A stretch of 64,000 nt of DNA, taken from Galeruca laticollis. Its lineage: Eukaryota; Arthropoda; Insecta; Coleoptera; Chrysomelidae. This document shows, piece after piece, positions 45,247-57,168 of this stretch. Below the pieces are notes generated by a model, which worked only from the letters and a program-made list of their open reading frames with translations, was not told where the DNA came from and searched no databases. Position 1 is the stretch's first letter. Each line of letters opens with the position of its first letter. The stretch is from contig OY998181.1 of the NCBI GenBank assembly GCA_963921935.1, forward strand, positions 133,972,423-134,036,422, given 5' to 3'. The position numbers were made by a program, and so were the translations under genes.

Positions 45247-45635
45247 GTCCTTTTAATTATGGCTTCACAACAGGTTCGTGTCGCCGCGAGGAACTCGTTA
45301 ATTTAACACTTAATGATATCGAGGATAAGGAAACAATGTTGATAGTTAAAATCCCTATAACCAGCACAAATACTATCAGAACGTTTATTGTAAATGTTCA
45401 ACACCCAAGTAGTAGGATTGCATTCTGTGCTCTTATCTTGAATTAGAAAATCCCAGCGAATTCACAGGTCGTCGAAGCTCAGTAACTCTGCTAGTAGATG
45501 GAGGAGATGATATTATATATTTAAAACGGCACTGAGGATGGGAATCCTCCACCGTAGCGGAAGGTTCCAATGAAGATTCAATTAAAAACAAAGTTGATAT
45601 AGCAAACAAAATCCATGCAGGTTGATCCAAAAACA
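45247..45635 (+). pseudogene. Crypton-type tyrosine recombinase relic, catalytic part
   Basis: After a TATATTTTAG acceptor, a frame reads GSCRREELVNLTLNDIEDKE, with the first catalytic arginine in the CRREEL context, then VKIPITSTNTIRTFIV. A deletion near 45430 removes the middle. The C-terminal box follows as TGRRSSVTLLVDGGDDIIYL, KRH, a TGA stop, and GWESSTVAEGSNEDS: it shows the second arginine and the histidine, but serine stands where the nucleophilic tyrosine is expected after EG. This is a dead tyrosine recombinase, the second half of the gene starting at 41067. Confidence 0.72.
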
Positions 45636-45639
45636 ATAT

Positions 45640-46280
45640 ACGGTAAACTAATTTTGATATTGTTAATTAAGGTAACAAAGAAATCGTTTTTATGATTACT
45701 TAAGCAAATTAATTTGAAAAAGTATGGTTCTAAATACATGGGATTTGATTCGTAGGAAGAAGTTAAACAAAGCGTGGAACAAACTCCTAAAAGGGAAAGA
45801 ACTAAATTCAATAACTGATAAGGATTGATTCTAATTTGATAATAAGTGAGCTAATGACAAACATTCAAATATGACAGGAATATGAGGTTTTTGGTAAAAC
45901 TTACTCTTACTCGTGACCGTAATATTATCAGATCATTGCAGGAGAGGAATTGTTGGGAAAACAACCAAAATATGCAAGCAAATGGTGAAAAATAGAAGTT
46001 GATGCAGAAAATATTATGGGACTATCTCATGCTCCAGTATTAGAACATTAAAATGCTTAGATAATTAAGCAAACTGTGAGATTGCTACAATTAAAATAAA
46101 TTGTTTACTTAACAATTTTCTCCTTAGATATGATATATGAAGTTGAATCAAAATGATTAATCTTGATCAGATTGTAATTTTAGAATTTAAAAAAAATATT
46201 GTCATTAAAGAAAAAATATGTGAACAGGCAATTATTTTGTGAAAAAATATCAACTATTAGTGATAAAATATTTTTCTCAC
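45640..46280. other. Intronic, no recognisable gene
   Basis: AT-rich host intron next to the exon at 46281. No repeats or frames of note. Confidence 0.4.
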
Positions 46281-46426
46281 CTATATAACATCATGAGATA
46301 ATAGTTTTTTTCATCTTCATTGCTTGAAAAACTACCATTTGGGCTGGAAGGAGGTAATACTGGTGATGAAGTTTTTGTATATGGAGGCGGTGGAACATCA
46401 GGTTTAAATGGTTGCACCATATTAAC
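46281..46426 (-). CDS. Host gene exon, proline/serine-rich
   Basis: It is bounded by a pyrimidine-rich acceptor TTTTTTTTAG (above 46426) and a TATATAG|GTGAG donor (below 46281). It encodes VNMVQPFKPDVPPPPYTKTS, SPVLPPSSPNGSFSSNEDEK and NYYLMMLY, leaving two bases of an arginine codon that the exon at 28592 completes. The ATG two codons into the exon could be the start, or the exon may continue one further upstream. It is the most 5' exon of the host gene that I can find; the following intron is 17.7 kb. Function unknown. Confidence 0.68.
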
Positions 46427-46584
46427 CTAAAAAAAAGAATACTATAGATTACTTTATTCAAAATAATGTGTTGTAATAGAGTATATAGTATCAAATCTTA
46501 ACTGTAAGAAGCAGATTTTAAATATAAGTCGTTAATTAGAAAAAAAAATATTTTTAGATTTATATACAGTGATAGCAAAACATG

Positions 46585-47010
46585 TTGCACCATATGGGAG
46601 TTTTAATTTTCCCACGACCACATAGGAAAGTAACACATTTCGCACTCTCTACTCGCATGGAAAGTGACCTTTATTCTCATGCGTGCGGAAAGTAACTTTC
46701 CGCATGGCTGTCAATAAGCCGTCAAACCTGTGAATCATGTAAGATTTACAGATGTATTTATTAATTGCTCTTCCTTATTGATATTATTTACATAGAAATT
46801 GGACTAAAAACTAATTATTTATAAAAAATAAATTCGATTTTAAATAAAACGTAAGATTAGTCAAGCAACTCAATATACACGATCTGATATTTACATATCG
46901 TTTAATAAAATGGGTGGTCGTAGGAAAAATATTGTACATTACTTGTGCGAAAGTAACTTTTCACTCTCGTGGGATTGTCGCACTCGGCTTTACTTTTCAG
47001 CCCAACCCCA
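46585..47010. repeat. Region with AAAGTAACTTT palindromes
   Basis: GGAAAGTAAC-type motifs recur at about 46632, 46659, 46687 and 46952. The third is a perfect 19-bp palindrome GCGGAAAGTAACTTTCCGC (46685-46703). CCCACGACCACAT (46612) and GGGTGGTCGTAGG (46914) form inverted flanks. The region may be a small non-autonomous element of about 400 bp; borders are unproven. Confidence 0.45.
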
Positions 47011-47162
47011 TCTAATATGCAAGAGAAGTATTGGTTTACCCCAAAAAAAGATGAAATTTAAAAAAAAATTGAGATGATTTTTCGATTCTCAGCAAGAACA
47101 CGAAAAACGGTTTTTAAAAAAACATCCTATATGTTGTCACTGTCCACTTTTTGTAACATGTC

Positions 47163-47590
47163 TTGTTAGTACAATACGGCCTCCGAAGTGCGACAAGTCA
47201 CAAATCTTATGATTGAATATTGTTCTGGACATCTCATAGATGAACCCTATCGATTTTTAGGTGACCAGAGTCAGTACAACGGGTGCTATGGGACTTGAGG
47301 TACCACTTTTTTGTCACTTTTGGAAAAATTTCGGTTTGTTAGCACGATACAGCCTCCAGAGTGTATACAAGTGACCAATTTCATGACTGGATCTTGTTCA
47401 GGGCGTCTAACAGATGAACCCTATTGATTTTCAGCTCACTAGAGCCAGTACAACGGGTGCTATAAATCCAGATAAACTACATTTTTGGAGAAATTTCGGT
47501 TCCTTGCACTATACAGCCTCGGAAGTGTATACAAGTGACCAATTTTATGGTAGGATATTGTTCAGGCCCTTTTACACATGCGGAAAAGTT
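47163..47590. repeat. Tandem satellite, 2.5 units of 165-175 bp
   Basis: Three staggered copies start at ACAATACGGCCTCC (47169), ACGATACAGCCTCC (47344) and CTATACAGCCTCGG (47508). Other matched blocks are AGATGAACCCTAT (47240, 47413), CAGTACAACGGGTGCTAT (47273, 47446) and AAGTGACCAATTT (47369, 47532). Units diverge by roughly a fifth. Monomers of this length are typical of insect satellite DNA, here as a short interspersed array. Confidence 0.85.
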
Positions 47591-47989
47591 AGTTTTAATC
47601 ACTAAAACAGTTTATTTTTAATTAAGATGTTTTAAAAAAACTAAATTAGCTGAGATAGTGTCTGCATATCCTGGAGTCAAAATATGCATGAAAAAACATT
47701 TGAAAAATCCAACCCTAAACAGGGTATGTTTATTTTTAAAAATACCCAAAATATTACTAGGAAAAGTTGCTAGAAATTAATTTTGATTTCTAAATAAAAT
47801 ATTTCAGATACCTTTGGTAAAAACTAAAAATTGACTGTATCAATTGATTGAGTCACTCTGTATTTGGGATAATGGTTACAAGTTGCCATGAACAAATTTT
47901 GTGTAAGATATTTATGCATAGAACCATTCTGGTTTTAAATTATGAAAAGATGTATGGTGGTAATTGTGAAATATTTTAATTTCAGTAAA

Positions 47990-48092
47990 AACTAGAATAG
48001 TATATTGTACAATGAGCATGAAATGACATACATATACCTACGAGTTGGAAACGGATCATTTCATGCAAATTGTACACTATACTTTTTCTACG
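47990..48092. repeat. Foldback element C
   Basis: The arms AATAGTATATTGTACAATGA with GCATGAAATGA (47995-48025) and TCATTTCATGC with AAATTGTACACTATAC (48058-48084) are inverted, separated by about 30 bp. The outer sequence resembles the termini of foldbacks A and B (AATAGTATATTATACACC). Confidence 0.6.
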
Positions 48093-48414
48093 ACCATCTG
48101 AATCATAAACAAATCTATAATATTTTTCATAACAATTTTTATTATTAACTTTACTGCCGTCATTGTTGCATGGTTTAGAGAATTTTTTCTCTGAAGTTAT
48201 TAAGTCGGGTTCTTAACGCTGAACGAACCATATTTTTTTTCTTTTTGTACATGTACCTACCTACATTGTGAAACAAATAACGTTCAAAATTTTCATAACT
48301 CAGAAATAAAAAAACTTTATGCTGAAAAAATCGTCATACTTAATTCACCTGTGGAAAAAGTTATCAACGTAATATCACCTCCTGCATCTACCAGGATAGT
48401 GAGCGATGAAAACC

Positions 48415-48526
48415 GTACATCCTCGATGCATATCCAAGCATTTCAGAAGTCCGTCCTCGATGCCCAACCAAGTTTGGTAAAAGTCCCTCCTCGATGCCCA
48501 GCCAAGTTAAGTAAAAGTCCATCCTA
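48415..48526 (+). repeat. Minisatellite, three units of 34-37 bp
   Basis: Units start ATCCTCGATGC (48419), GTCCTCGATGC (48453) and CTCCTCGATGC (48487) and contain CCAACCAAGTTTGGTAAAAG in the second and a near copy in the third; a truncated fourth begins CATCCTAAG. Confidence 0.8.
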
Positions 48527-48580
48527 AGTAGTATTTATTTTTATTAAAAATGTATGTAGAATTACCAGAATTACAAAAAA

Positions 48581-48670
48581 TATTGTATAAACCTGTCGAC
48601 TAAAGTGACAGTAATCCCTTAGGTGGATTAAGTGGGTCACTTTAGTCGCTTGGTGTATAATATACTATTA
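48581..48670. repeat. Foldback element B
   Basis: The arms at 48581-48609 (TGTCGACTAAAGTGAC at its core) and 48636-48664 (GTCACTTTAGTCGCTTGG) pair with few mismatches around a loop of about 26 bp. The right end CTTGGTGTATAATATACTAT is identical to that of foldback A at 6018-6037. Confidence 0.72.
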
Positions 48671-49195
48671 TAAACGAGTTTTGTAAACACTGATGTGAAA
48701 TGTCAAATTATTAGACAGACGTTAACAAACATGACTCTATCATAATTATAATATAATGACAGTCTAGTAGCCCATGAAAGTCGTGGGAAATGAAACATTT
48801 CGATACAGCTAGCCCGTGGGAAATGAAAATCTGTACTAAGTAGGTTTCTTAATCGAACACGCACTAGAAATGTACATTTTTTTTTGGTCATAGATAAAGA
48901 AATATTGTGCACGATGTCTGCCATTGTCTCTTGTAACACCCACTCACTACCATATTATGTTAAAGTGACGTTTGTTTATGCAACAATAGAATGGCAAGAA
49001 ATAGAATATAAATTTTAAATTGTATTTTCTTTTAATTTTCAATAAGAATGCAACGCAAAAGTAACAGCAAATATGCCATTAATATTAAAATGAGTACTGA
49101 TACTAAAACTTGAATGCATCTAAACTAAAAAACATAAATTAGTACTAATTTATTAACAATTAAAAAACTCAACTAATTAAAGGTTTTTTCAATAC
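48671..49195. other. No recognisable gene
   Basis: AT-rich sequence between foldback B and the mariner-type relic; nothing seen. Confidence 0.4.
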
Positions 49196-49329
49196 ATTTA
49201 ATTTTTCAGTTTGACTCCCAACAAAAATTTCTTAAAAATCTGGGTGGAATACTTCGGCAATATTGCCTAACAATATTCTCAAGATTATCTAGATTCTGGA
49301 AAGGTCTCTGTTATAAACCTTATTTTTGA

Positions 49330-50174
49330 GGTAACTCTATAAAAAGAAATCCATTAGAGTAAGATCTACAGACTTAGCGGGAAATGAATTTAAAGTCCAT
49401 TTATCTCGAAAGGTCTGGTTTAACAACCTATTTAACCCGAAGAGTGCACCATCATGCAGAAAATATAAATAATGTCTAATTTGAAGCGGAATTTCTTCAA
49501 TTATTCCATTAATTTTAATTTCTAAAAAGCGAAGGTACATTTTGGAATTTGAATTTTCTCTAAAAAGTACAGTCCTGTTACTTGTAACCCCAGTATCCCA
49601 CATTACACATTTGTTTTAAAAGAGTATTGATTAGGAGCCTCGATAGTAAAATTATGATTTTCATCAGCTCACCAACGTAGAGTTTGCGAGTTTATTACAC
49701 CTTAGACAGTGAAGATTGCTTTTTCTGTGAATAATATATGAGACTGAAAATCTCTATCATCTTCCCTTACACCCTGAAACCAACAGCAATAATCTAAGCA
49801 TGCATCATTGTCTTGTTCTTGCAGGGAACATATGATATGCGGTCTGTAGGCTTTATATGTATTTTGTCTGGAAATATTTCTTACTGAGCCATATCATACA
49901 CCACAAATATCCTTTCTTTCCGATAGAAGCATTTATGGGTTCTCAGTTGTAGACAGCAAAACATTCATAGTAGCTTCCTCACCTGTGGAGTTTTATTTAA
50001 ATTGGCTACATTTCCTGACATTTTAAATTTTTTCAGTATTTTCCCCACTGTGCTCTGATTGCCATTCCTATTTGGGTAGTGTGTATTAAAAATATCGGCT
50101 GCTTGTCGGCAACTCTGATAATTATTACCAAAAATTAAAATAATCTTTCTATTTTTCATAGTCTTATGTGGCAA
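49330..50174 (-). pseudogene. Mariner-superfamily transposase relic (DUF4817-type HTH)
   Basis: The N-terminal frame (49965-50174) reads CRQAADIFNTHYPNRNGNQS and TVGKILKKFKMSGNVANLNK, the helix-turn-helix typical of insect mariner-like proteins annotated DUF4817. Broken frames then give RPHIICSLQEQDNDACLDYC and RDFQSHILFTEKAIFTV, where the first catalytic aspartate of the family (FTDE context) has become E. The last frame has YLYFLHDGALFGLN (second D, HDGA) and WTLNSFPAKSVDLTLMDFFL (third D). Many stops. No terminal repeats found, so element borders are unknown. Confidence 0.8.
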
Positions 50175-50407
50175 TTGTTATTAATTCAATGTTAGTTGGT
50201 ACCTTTAAGGCAGTCATATTTTTGTTTCAAATGTTTGTTGATTAGTTTTAAGATAAACTACCAGTATTGTATGAGCTCTCGTACAAGTCGGTCGTGTGCA
50301 TCGGTGTTCTCGAAGCTTTCAAGTTTTGTTAAATCGTTAAATTCCTATTAGAACATTTTTTGCGGAAACTAAATTTAGAAGGAAATACCCAATTTATTTT
50401 GAAACAA

Positions 50408-51863
50408 ATGGATGTCCAACCGGGGGGTAGGCCCCCGATAAACCACCCACACCCATGTCGGAAGGTGATGAAACCCTTTTGCAGGTTTTGAAAACAAAAT
50501 AGGTACAAGTAATAAAAACTCAGAAAAAGTAAGTAGATCCGATCCAAAAATAATAAATGGATCATTTAATACACTACAAAACAAACAGGTCACAAAAACA
50601 GGTAATTATGATAAGTTCAACAAAAAGCAGCCAGTTTATAAATATGGGTTAATGGGTTAAATGACCTCGGTCCTTTCCATATTTATGTTGAAAATAGCGA
50701 AATTGATTTTAAAGGCAGGCTAAATGCATTAAAAATCGGAGATATAATTCTTCCAAACTTTCCGGAAATAGATAATAAAATCCAAACACGATAGGTCGCA
50801 ATAGAATAAGGATAATCATGAAAGACAACAAAAGTGCAAATTTCCTTCTCGAACATGGTGAACATAAAATATTTACTGAAAAAAATTTGAATATTTATAT
50901 TCGCAAATTTATAATATTTAGACAAGGAGTTATTAGGGATATAGCATTAGACTTTTCCAAGGAATATGTTAAAAACAAAATAAAACAGTACGACTTCAAT
51001 ATCAAATTCGAAGTTACTAGCGTAAAGAGAATAAATAGAAAAGTTACTAATAATGGAAAAGTAGAATATGTGCCAACTAAATCATGTGTGGTAAACTTTA
51101 AAACACAATCTTTACCAAAATTCATCACAATAAATAAAGTTTTGAAGGAGGTGGAACCCTACCAACAAAAAGTATTACTATGCTTCGATTGTTTAAGGAT
51201 ATGGCCATCTTGGCGGACAATGCAAGAGTCATCCAAGGTGCAGTAAATGTCACAAACCTCATAATACAACAGAATGTCAAGAACAAAATGTCATACCCAA
51301 ATGTTTAAGCTGTAATGGCAATCATTTTACTACAATCTTCAACAAATGCGATGAATTTAAAAGACAAAAACTAATAAAAAACGCAATGACAACTAATAAT
51401 ATAAAGTATCATATGCCAATTCCAAAATCCCCAAAATCTATGCAAATGTAGTCTCAAAAAATCTAAACATGACATCCAACCCAAAACAAATCCCCACTCA
51501 ACTGGCTATTCAGCCTCATATACATTCTCAACCATCAAATCACCAAGAAACCGCAAACCAACACAACGTAACTGAACACCCACGGACATACTCACATCCA
51601 AGGGTACCTAATAAACGGCAGAGGCCCAGCAGCCCAGATCCAACTTTATTGGCTGGCAAGGAAATCATCTCAAATCCCCGTCCCCCAGGCCCAAACTTTA
51701 ATATCCTAAATAATTACTTATATACTCAACATACCCATACAAGCAATCCAGTAGACAATGAAAATTTAGACCAAAATGTAATCAAAACTCTTTTTGAAAT
51801 ATTATACGAGTTATTAAATAAACTTAAAGAATCTAACAATATAAATGTGTCAAAGAGAACTTA
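50408..51863 (+). pseudogene. LINE copy B ORF1, gag-like
   Basis: It starts MDVQPGGRPPINHPHPCRKV and is stopped shortly after. The RRM-like part follows (50815-51246: ...KFEVTSVKRINRKVTNNGKV), corresponding to a region missing or broken in copy A. Zinc-knuckle cysteines appear in a shifted frame around 51180-51340 (LLCFDCLR..., CPKCLSCNG-like). The 131-residue proline-rich C-terminus is at 51469-51864, with NKRQRPSSPDPTLLAGKEII matching copy A (NKRHRPNSPDIIIEQHKEII). Confidence 0.78.
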
Positions 51864-51934
51864 GAAAATTTATTTAGTAATCAATTAAAAAGAATTTTGT
51901 CATATGAAACGTCAAATTCGCAGTCGTATGCAAA

Positions 51935-54601
51935 TATAAATTTTTGCAATGGAACTGCCGATCGGCAGTATCCAATAAGGAAAACTTAGAATATTTATTA
52001 CAATCAAATCATATAAATATTGCGCTCTTATCAGAAACATGGTTCCAACCAAATAAATATTATAACTTTAAAAGTTATAACATAGTACGAACTGATAGAA
52101 AATGATGGATATGGTGGAACTGCCATACTAATAAAAACAATATCTTGTTTAAAGAGGTTAATATAACAAATAATATAAACATTCCAAATAGTTGTATACA
52201 AACAGATTTATGTATTATCAAAAAAACAGTACACATAGTATCAGTTTACATAAAACCCAATACAAAAATAAAATTACAAGAATGGATTCAATTTTTTAAC
52301 AGTATACCAAAACCATTTCTAATAGGTGGAGACTTTAATTCTCACCATCAATCGTGGGGATGCGAATTTGACGATTCATATGGAAACATTCTACTAGATG
52401 CCTTAAATCATTGTAACTTAGCAATATTAAACGATGGCTCACCCACTCTTGTTACAAGAGGTAGAGACAGCACTTTAGATCTTACAATTTGTTCGCAAGA
52501 AATAACAAAACACCTCAATTGGAGTGTTGTAAATGATCCTCATGGCTCAAATCACTTACCTTTAATATATTATTTCGAATCACCACAACAACACTCACAT
52601 TTTCAAAATATAAAGCATAACAACTGGATACCTAAAAATGCTAACTGGACAAACTACATTGAAACACTAGAAAATATGACACCTGCAACGTGCTACAACA
52701 AATTTGTGGATAGCATTAATATGACGGCTGAGAAGACCATACCAAAGAAAAAGACAAACTCAAATTCCCGAAGGAACCACAATCCGAAGATATGGTGGAA
52801 CTCAACCTGTGAAGAGGCAGCAAAAAACAGAAAAGAGGCGTATATAAAATACAAAAATAACCCAAATGTCCAAAACCTTATGGAGTATAATAGACTGGAA
52901 GCAGTAGCTAAAAAAATATTCAAACACACCAACAAACAACATTGGGCTAAATACTGTGAAAGTCTAAATTCCTTAACACCAATAAAGGAAGTGTGGCAAA
53001 AAGTAAATTCCTATAAAAACAGAAAACAGCAAAATAAATTACCATTAGATGATAAAGCAGAATGGATCCACGAATTTCCCTGTAAAATTTCACCCGCATG
53101 GGTTAAAGATATCAAAACAAGTCCAATGGTAATGACTTGCCGCAAAAATAGTCAACACTTACTAAACGACATAAACATGTGGGAGCTCGAAAGAGCTTTA
53201 AAACAAACAAATAACTCTCACGGCAAAGACAATATTACCTATTTGATGTTATACAATTTACCACCAGGACACAAAAAATCTCTCCTGAAAATACATAACC
53301 TAATTTGGATAAAACAACATAGTATTCCAACTAGCTGGAAGGAATATGTAGTATTGCCAATATTAAAACCAGGAAAACCCTTACACCAATCAAACTCATA
53401 CAGACCAATTTCTTTAGCTTCATGTATCCTTAAGACCTTTGAAAGAATCATCAAGAATAGGTTGGAACAGTGGCTAGAAACAGAAAATATTCTCCCAAAA
53501 AGCCAATATGGATTCCGGAAATCTAGGTCCACTCTAGAAGCTTTGACAATGTTTGTCACCAACGTTCGGACAGATTTCACAAATAAAGAAACAACAGTAG
53601 CAGCTTTCCTGGATATCTCCGCAGCCTTCGACGATGTTAATCTTGACATACTAACCCACAAACTGGCTGATATTGGTGCTCCTACAGAGCTAGCAACTTT
53701 CTTGATCTCTCTATATTCAGAAAGAACTACATACATCAAAATAAACCACGACTTGAATTCGCCACGTCAAACGCAATCGCAGATAGGACTTCCACTAGGG
53801 AGTATATTAATCCCACTTCTTTACGTGTTATATACCCTAGATATTGATGCTATAGTAAGAAATACAAATATTATCCAATTCGCAGATGATTTACTGCTTT
53901 ACTCTACAAAAAAAATCTAAATATTACTTTGAACAAACTTAGCACTGACTTTTATAATATTAATCAATGGATGTCCACAAACAACTTCGTATTATCTCAA
54001 CAAAAGTGAGAAGTATGTATTTTTGCCAAAAAGAGAAACATCCCACAAGGGCAAATTCAATTAGGACCCTATCGCTTTCCAATCAAAAACACAGTTAAAT
54101 ATTTGGGTGTTTACCTGGACCGCAAATAACTATGGAAAGATTGCATCCACAACATTATAAAAAAAGCTCAAAAATCAATAAATATCATCCTAGCATTCTG
54201 TCGTACTAAATGGGGAGCAGACCCTAACATCGCCCTCCTATTTTACAGGACAATGACGAGATCAATTTTCGACTACAGTAGTAACCTTTACGGAACAGCA
54301 GTGGAATCTCATCTACAAAAAATAGAAACTCAAAAAAAATCGATGTCTTAGAATATGCCTTGGCTATTTAAAATCAACACCAGTATATGTCATGCAAGCA
54401 GAGGTAATAGAGCCTCCACTATCTCTTAGAAGAAAACTAATCAGCGATATTTTCATAACTAAATTATTTGCTAAACGTGCTCAAACCATTCACTCCATAC
54501 ACAACCTTTCGATATTAGTCCTTACCCACCCATACTGGCAACACAAAAAAACTGCGCTAACTGTGGACAGCTACACACGTATCCTCAAGTACCAGGAATG
54601 C
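51935..54601 (+). pseudogene. LINE copy B ORF2: endonuclease and RT
   Basis: The endonuclease begins near 51945 (LQWNCRSAVSNKENLEYLLQ) and, after one shift near 52105, runs openly from 52145 to 53920 in one 591-residue frame: LIGGDFNSHHQSWGCEFDD, GSNHLPLIYY, then RT with NSYRPISLASCILKTFERII, FLDISAAFDDV, GLPLGSILIPLLYVLYTLDI and IIQFADDLLLYS (FADD intact; the usual PQG reads PLG). A frameshift at about 53915 and scattered stops follow through the thumb to 54600, where the reading RILKY is cut by the insertion and continues at 57178. Confidence 0.87.
54579..54593. repeat. LINE target duplication, left
   Basis: GTATCCTCAAGTACC here corresponds to GTATTCTCCTCAAATACC at 57169-57186. The two copies differ by a small indel and one substitution, so the insertion is older than the one at 39142. 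Confidence 0.75.
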
Positions 54602-57168
54602 TGATAATGGAGTAAGTGTGAGATGTCCTGCCAATTCATCTGCATTAGAACTGGCACAAATGTACGGATTCTATAGTATGTACCAGATGGTGGATGTTCC
54701 GAACAGCCGAAACATATTTTTGGATTTACTGTTTACCAATGACTGCTTCACTGAATGTATTAAATCTCTGGACCCTATTTTTAGCGACACTATTAATCAT
54801 ACTTCATACACTTGTAGCTTTAAGTTAAGGAATGCTAGATTAGATCCACTTATGGTGGAAGATTTTTACTTTGATTTTAGAAATGGTAACTATCAGGGTT
54901 TAAACGATTATTTATTCTCAATAAATTGGTGTCACATTCTCAATATTAGGGATATAAATGTTATGGTGTCGGAATTTTACAAGGTTCTTAACTATGGTAT
55001 TCAGTTGTTTGTTCCACAGAAAAAATTTAGAACATCCAACTTTCCTTCTTACTTTTCTGCAGAATTAAGAAAGTTGATTTCTCTTAAAAAAAACATTCAC
55101 ATAAAGTATCAGAGGTCTAAGAATGCTACAGATTATTTAGAGTTTAGTAAGGTTAGAGCGAAGTGTAAAAAATTATCGAAAGAGTGTTATAAGAATTATT
55201 TGAATACTATAAATAGTGACCTGAGTATGAACCCAAGAAATTTTTGGAAATTTATAAATAAAAAAAAAGTTCTAATGAAATTCCGAAAAATATGAGTCTC
55301 AATAATGTAATAGGTACCAACGGTCAAGAAATTGTTGATCTCTTTGCCGATCACTTTGCTACGGTTTTCTCAAAATCTAATGCAATACCTCCTGAGGGGG
55401 CTTTACCACAAATTAATATTGATTGTCCATGTATAAGTGTTGCAGAGGTATTTGACAAGCTGGGATCACTGCCTTATAAGTTGATGATTGGTCCTGATGG
55501 TATTCCAAATTCGGTCTTAAAGCAATGCAGATATTCTTTATCACAGCCTTTGTGTAAGCTATTTAATTTGTCTTTGTCTACTGGTGTGTTTCCAGATATG
55601 TGGAAAGAAAGTTTTGTCTCTCCAATATTTAAGTCAGGTTCGAGAAATGATATTAAAAATTATCGTAGTGTATCTATACAGTCTTCAATCCCAAAAGTTC
55701 TTGATAGTTTAATGTTTGACTGTTTGAATTGGCAATGTAAAGAGATTTTAATTGATGAGCAGCATGGCTTTAGGGGGGGTCGATCTACGGTAACCAATCT
55801 GCTCATATACAATAATAAGTTGTCGAATGCCTTGGAGAGAGGTTATCAGGTTGATGCCATATATACTGACTTCTCCAAGGCCTTTGACAGAGTTAATCAC
55901 TTGTTGTTGGTTGGGAAGTTAAAAAATTTAGGTTTTTCAGACGGATTAGCGACCTGGATGCTTAGCTTTCTTAGTGAGAGAAGGTTGAAGGTAAAAATTG
56001 GTAATTTCTTGTCAAGAGTGATTGATGTGAGCTCTGGTGTCCCTCAGGGGGGACATTGTTCTCCTTTGCTGTTTAGCCTGTTTGTCAATGACATCAAAGA
56101 TATTATAAGGGATTGTGAATTTTTAATGTTTGCCGATGATCTCAAATTATTTTTAGTGATTCGGAATGACATCGATATTGATTTGCTTCAAAGGGAACTA
56201 GATAATCTGTCTGAATGGTGCAAATTAAACTTGTTAGATTTGAATGTTGATAAATGCTTTAAGATCTCTTTTAGTAAAAAGAAAACTAGAATCCCGTCCT
56301 CTTATTCAATAGATGGTCAGTTGCTAGTAAATAAAGAATTGGCTAAGGATTTGGGAATTCTTTTTGACTCTCATTTAAGTTTTGGTGAGCATATCAATCA
56401 ATTAGTGGTTAGGGCTCAGAGGATGTTGGGATTTACTTTGAGAAATTGTAATGATCTCTCTCTGGAAGCTGTGAGGTCTATATATGTTGGGTTGGTCAGA
56501 TCACAACTGGAATATGGTACATGTATTTGGACACCACAGTATAATGTTTATAAGTCATTACTCGAGAGATTGCAAAACAAATTCTTGAGATATTGTAATT
56601 ATAGGTTCAATTTGAATCTCATTGCTGATCATGATTATTCTCTAATTTTACATAAACTAAACTTGCTCTCGTTGGATAAAAGAAGGATTATGTATGACAT
56701 TACCCTCATTTATAATATACTTAATGGTGTTGTATCATGTCCATCCTTGTTGTCTGAAATATATTTTGCAGTTCCACAAAGAACGCTACGGCATTGTAAC
56801 CTATTTTCCATAAGTTTTCATAGAACTAATTATGGTAAACATTCTTTTATGGGCAGATCTCTAGAATTTTTAAATAAGAAGGATAAGTTGGATGTTTTTA
56901 ATAGCTCTTTCCAGGTCTTTAAGAGTACTCTAATATGGTTTCTTTGAAGTAATATGTACTGTTATCTTATATTTGTCATAATATTGTCATGTTATTGTTA
57001 ATTTGTCTTGTGATTTTTTAAATACATCTAGTAATGCTGTTTTTTTTTAGATTTACTTAGTTAAGTTTGTTAATTGTAGTTTAACATAACCGCATTGTAT
57101 GCTGTTGTTTCTATTTTGTAGTGGGGTTTTCCCGTCTAATAAATAAATAAAAAAAAAAAAAATAAATT
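54594..57168 (+). mobile_element. 5'-truncated LINE inserted in LINE copy B
   Basis: The insert starts in the C-terminal part of an endonuclease domain and ends with a AATAAATAAATAAAA-type tail at 57139-57166. Flanking duplications (54579 and 57169) and the restored reading frame of copy B mark its borders. RT type is close to the CR1/Jockey group; clade not decided. Confidence 0.88.
54618..56947 (+). pseudogene. Inserted LINE: end of endonuclease, RT
   Basis: Two frames overlap by a few bases. 54618-55295 has the endonuclease end (MVDVPNSRNIFLDLLFTND) and linker. 55292-56947 (551 residues) has RT complete from LMIGPDGIPNSVLKQC through SPIFKSGSRNDIKNYRSVSI, HGFRGGRSTVTNLLIYNN, IYTDFSKAFDRVNHLLL, SSGVPQGGHCSPLLFSLFVN and LMFADDLKLFLVI to its natural stop. 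Only a one-base slip in an A run near 55262-55270 separates the two frames, so RT itself is intact. The 5' truncation removes the endonuclease core. Confidence 0.9.
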
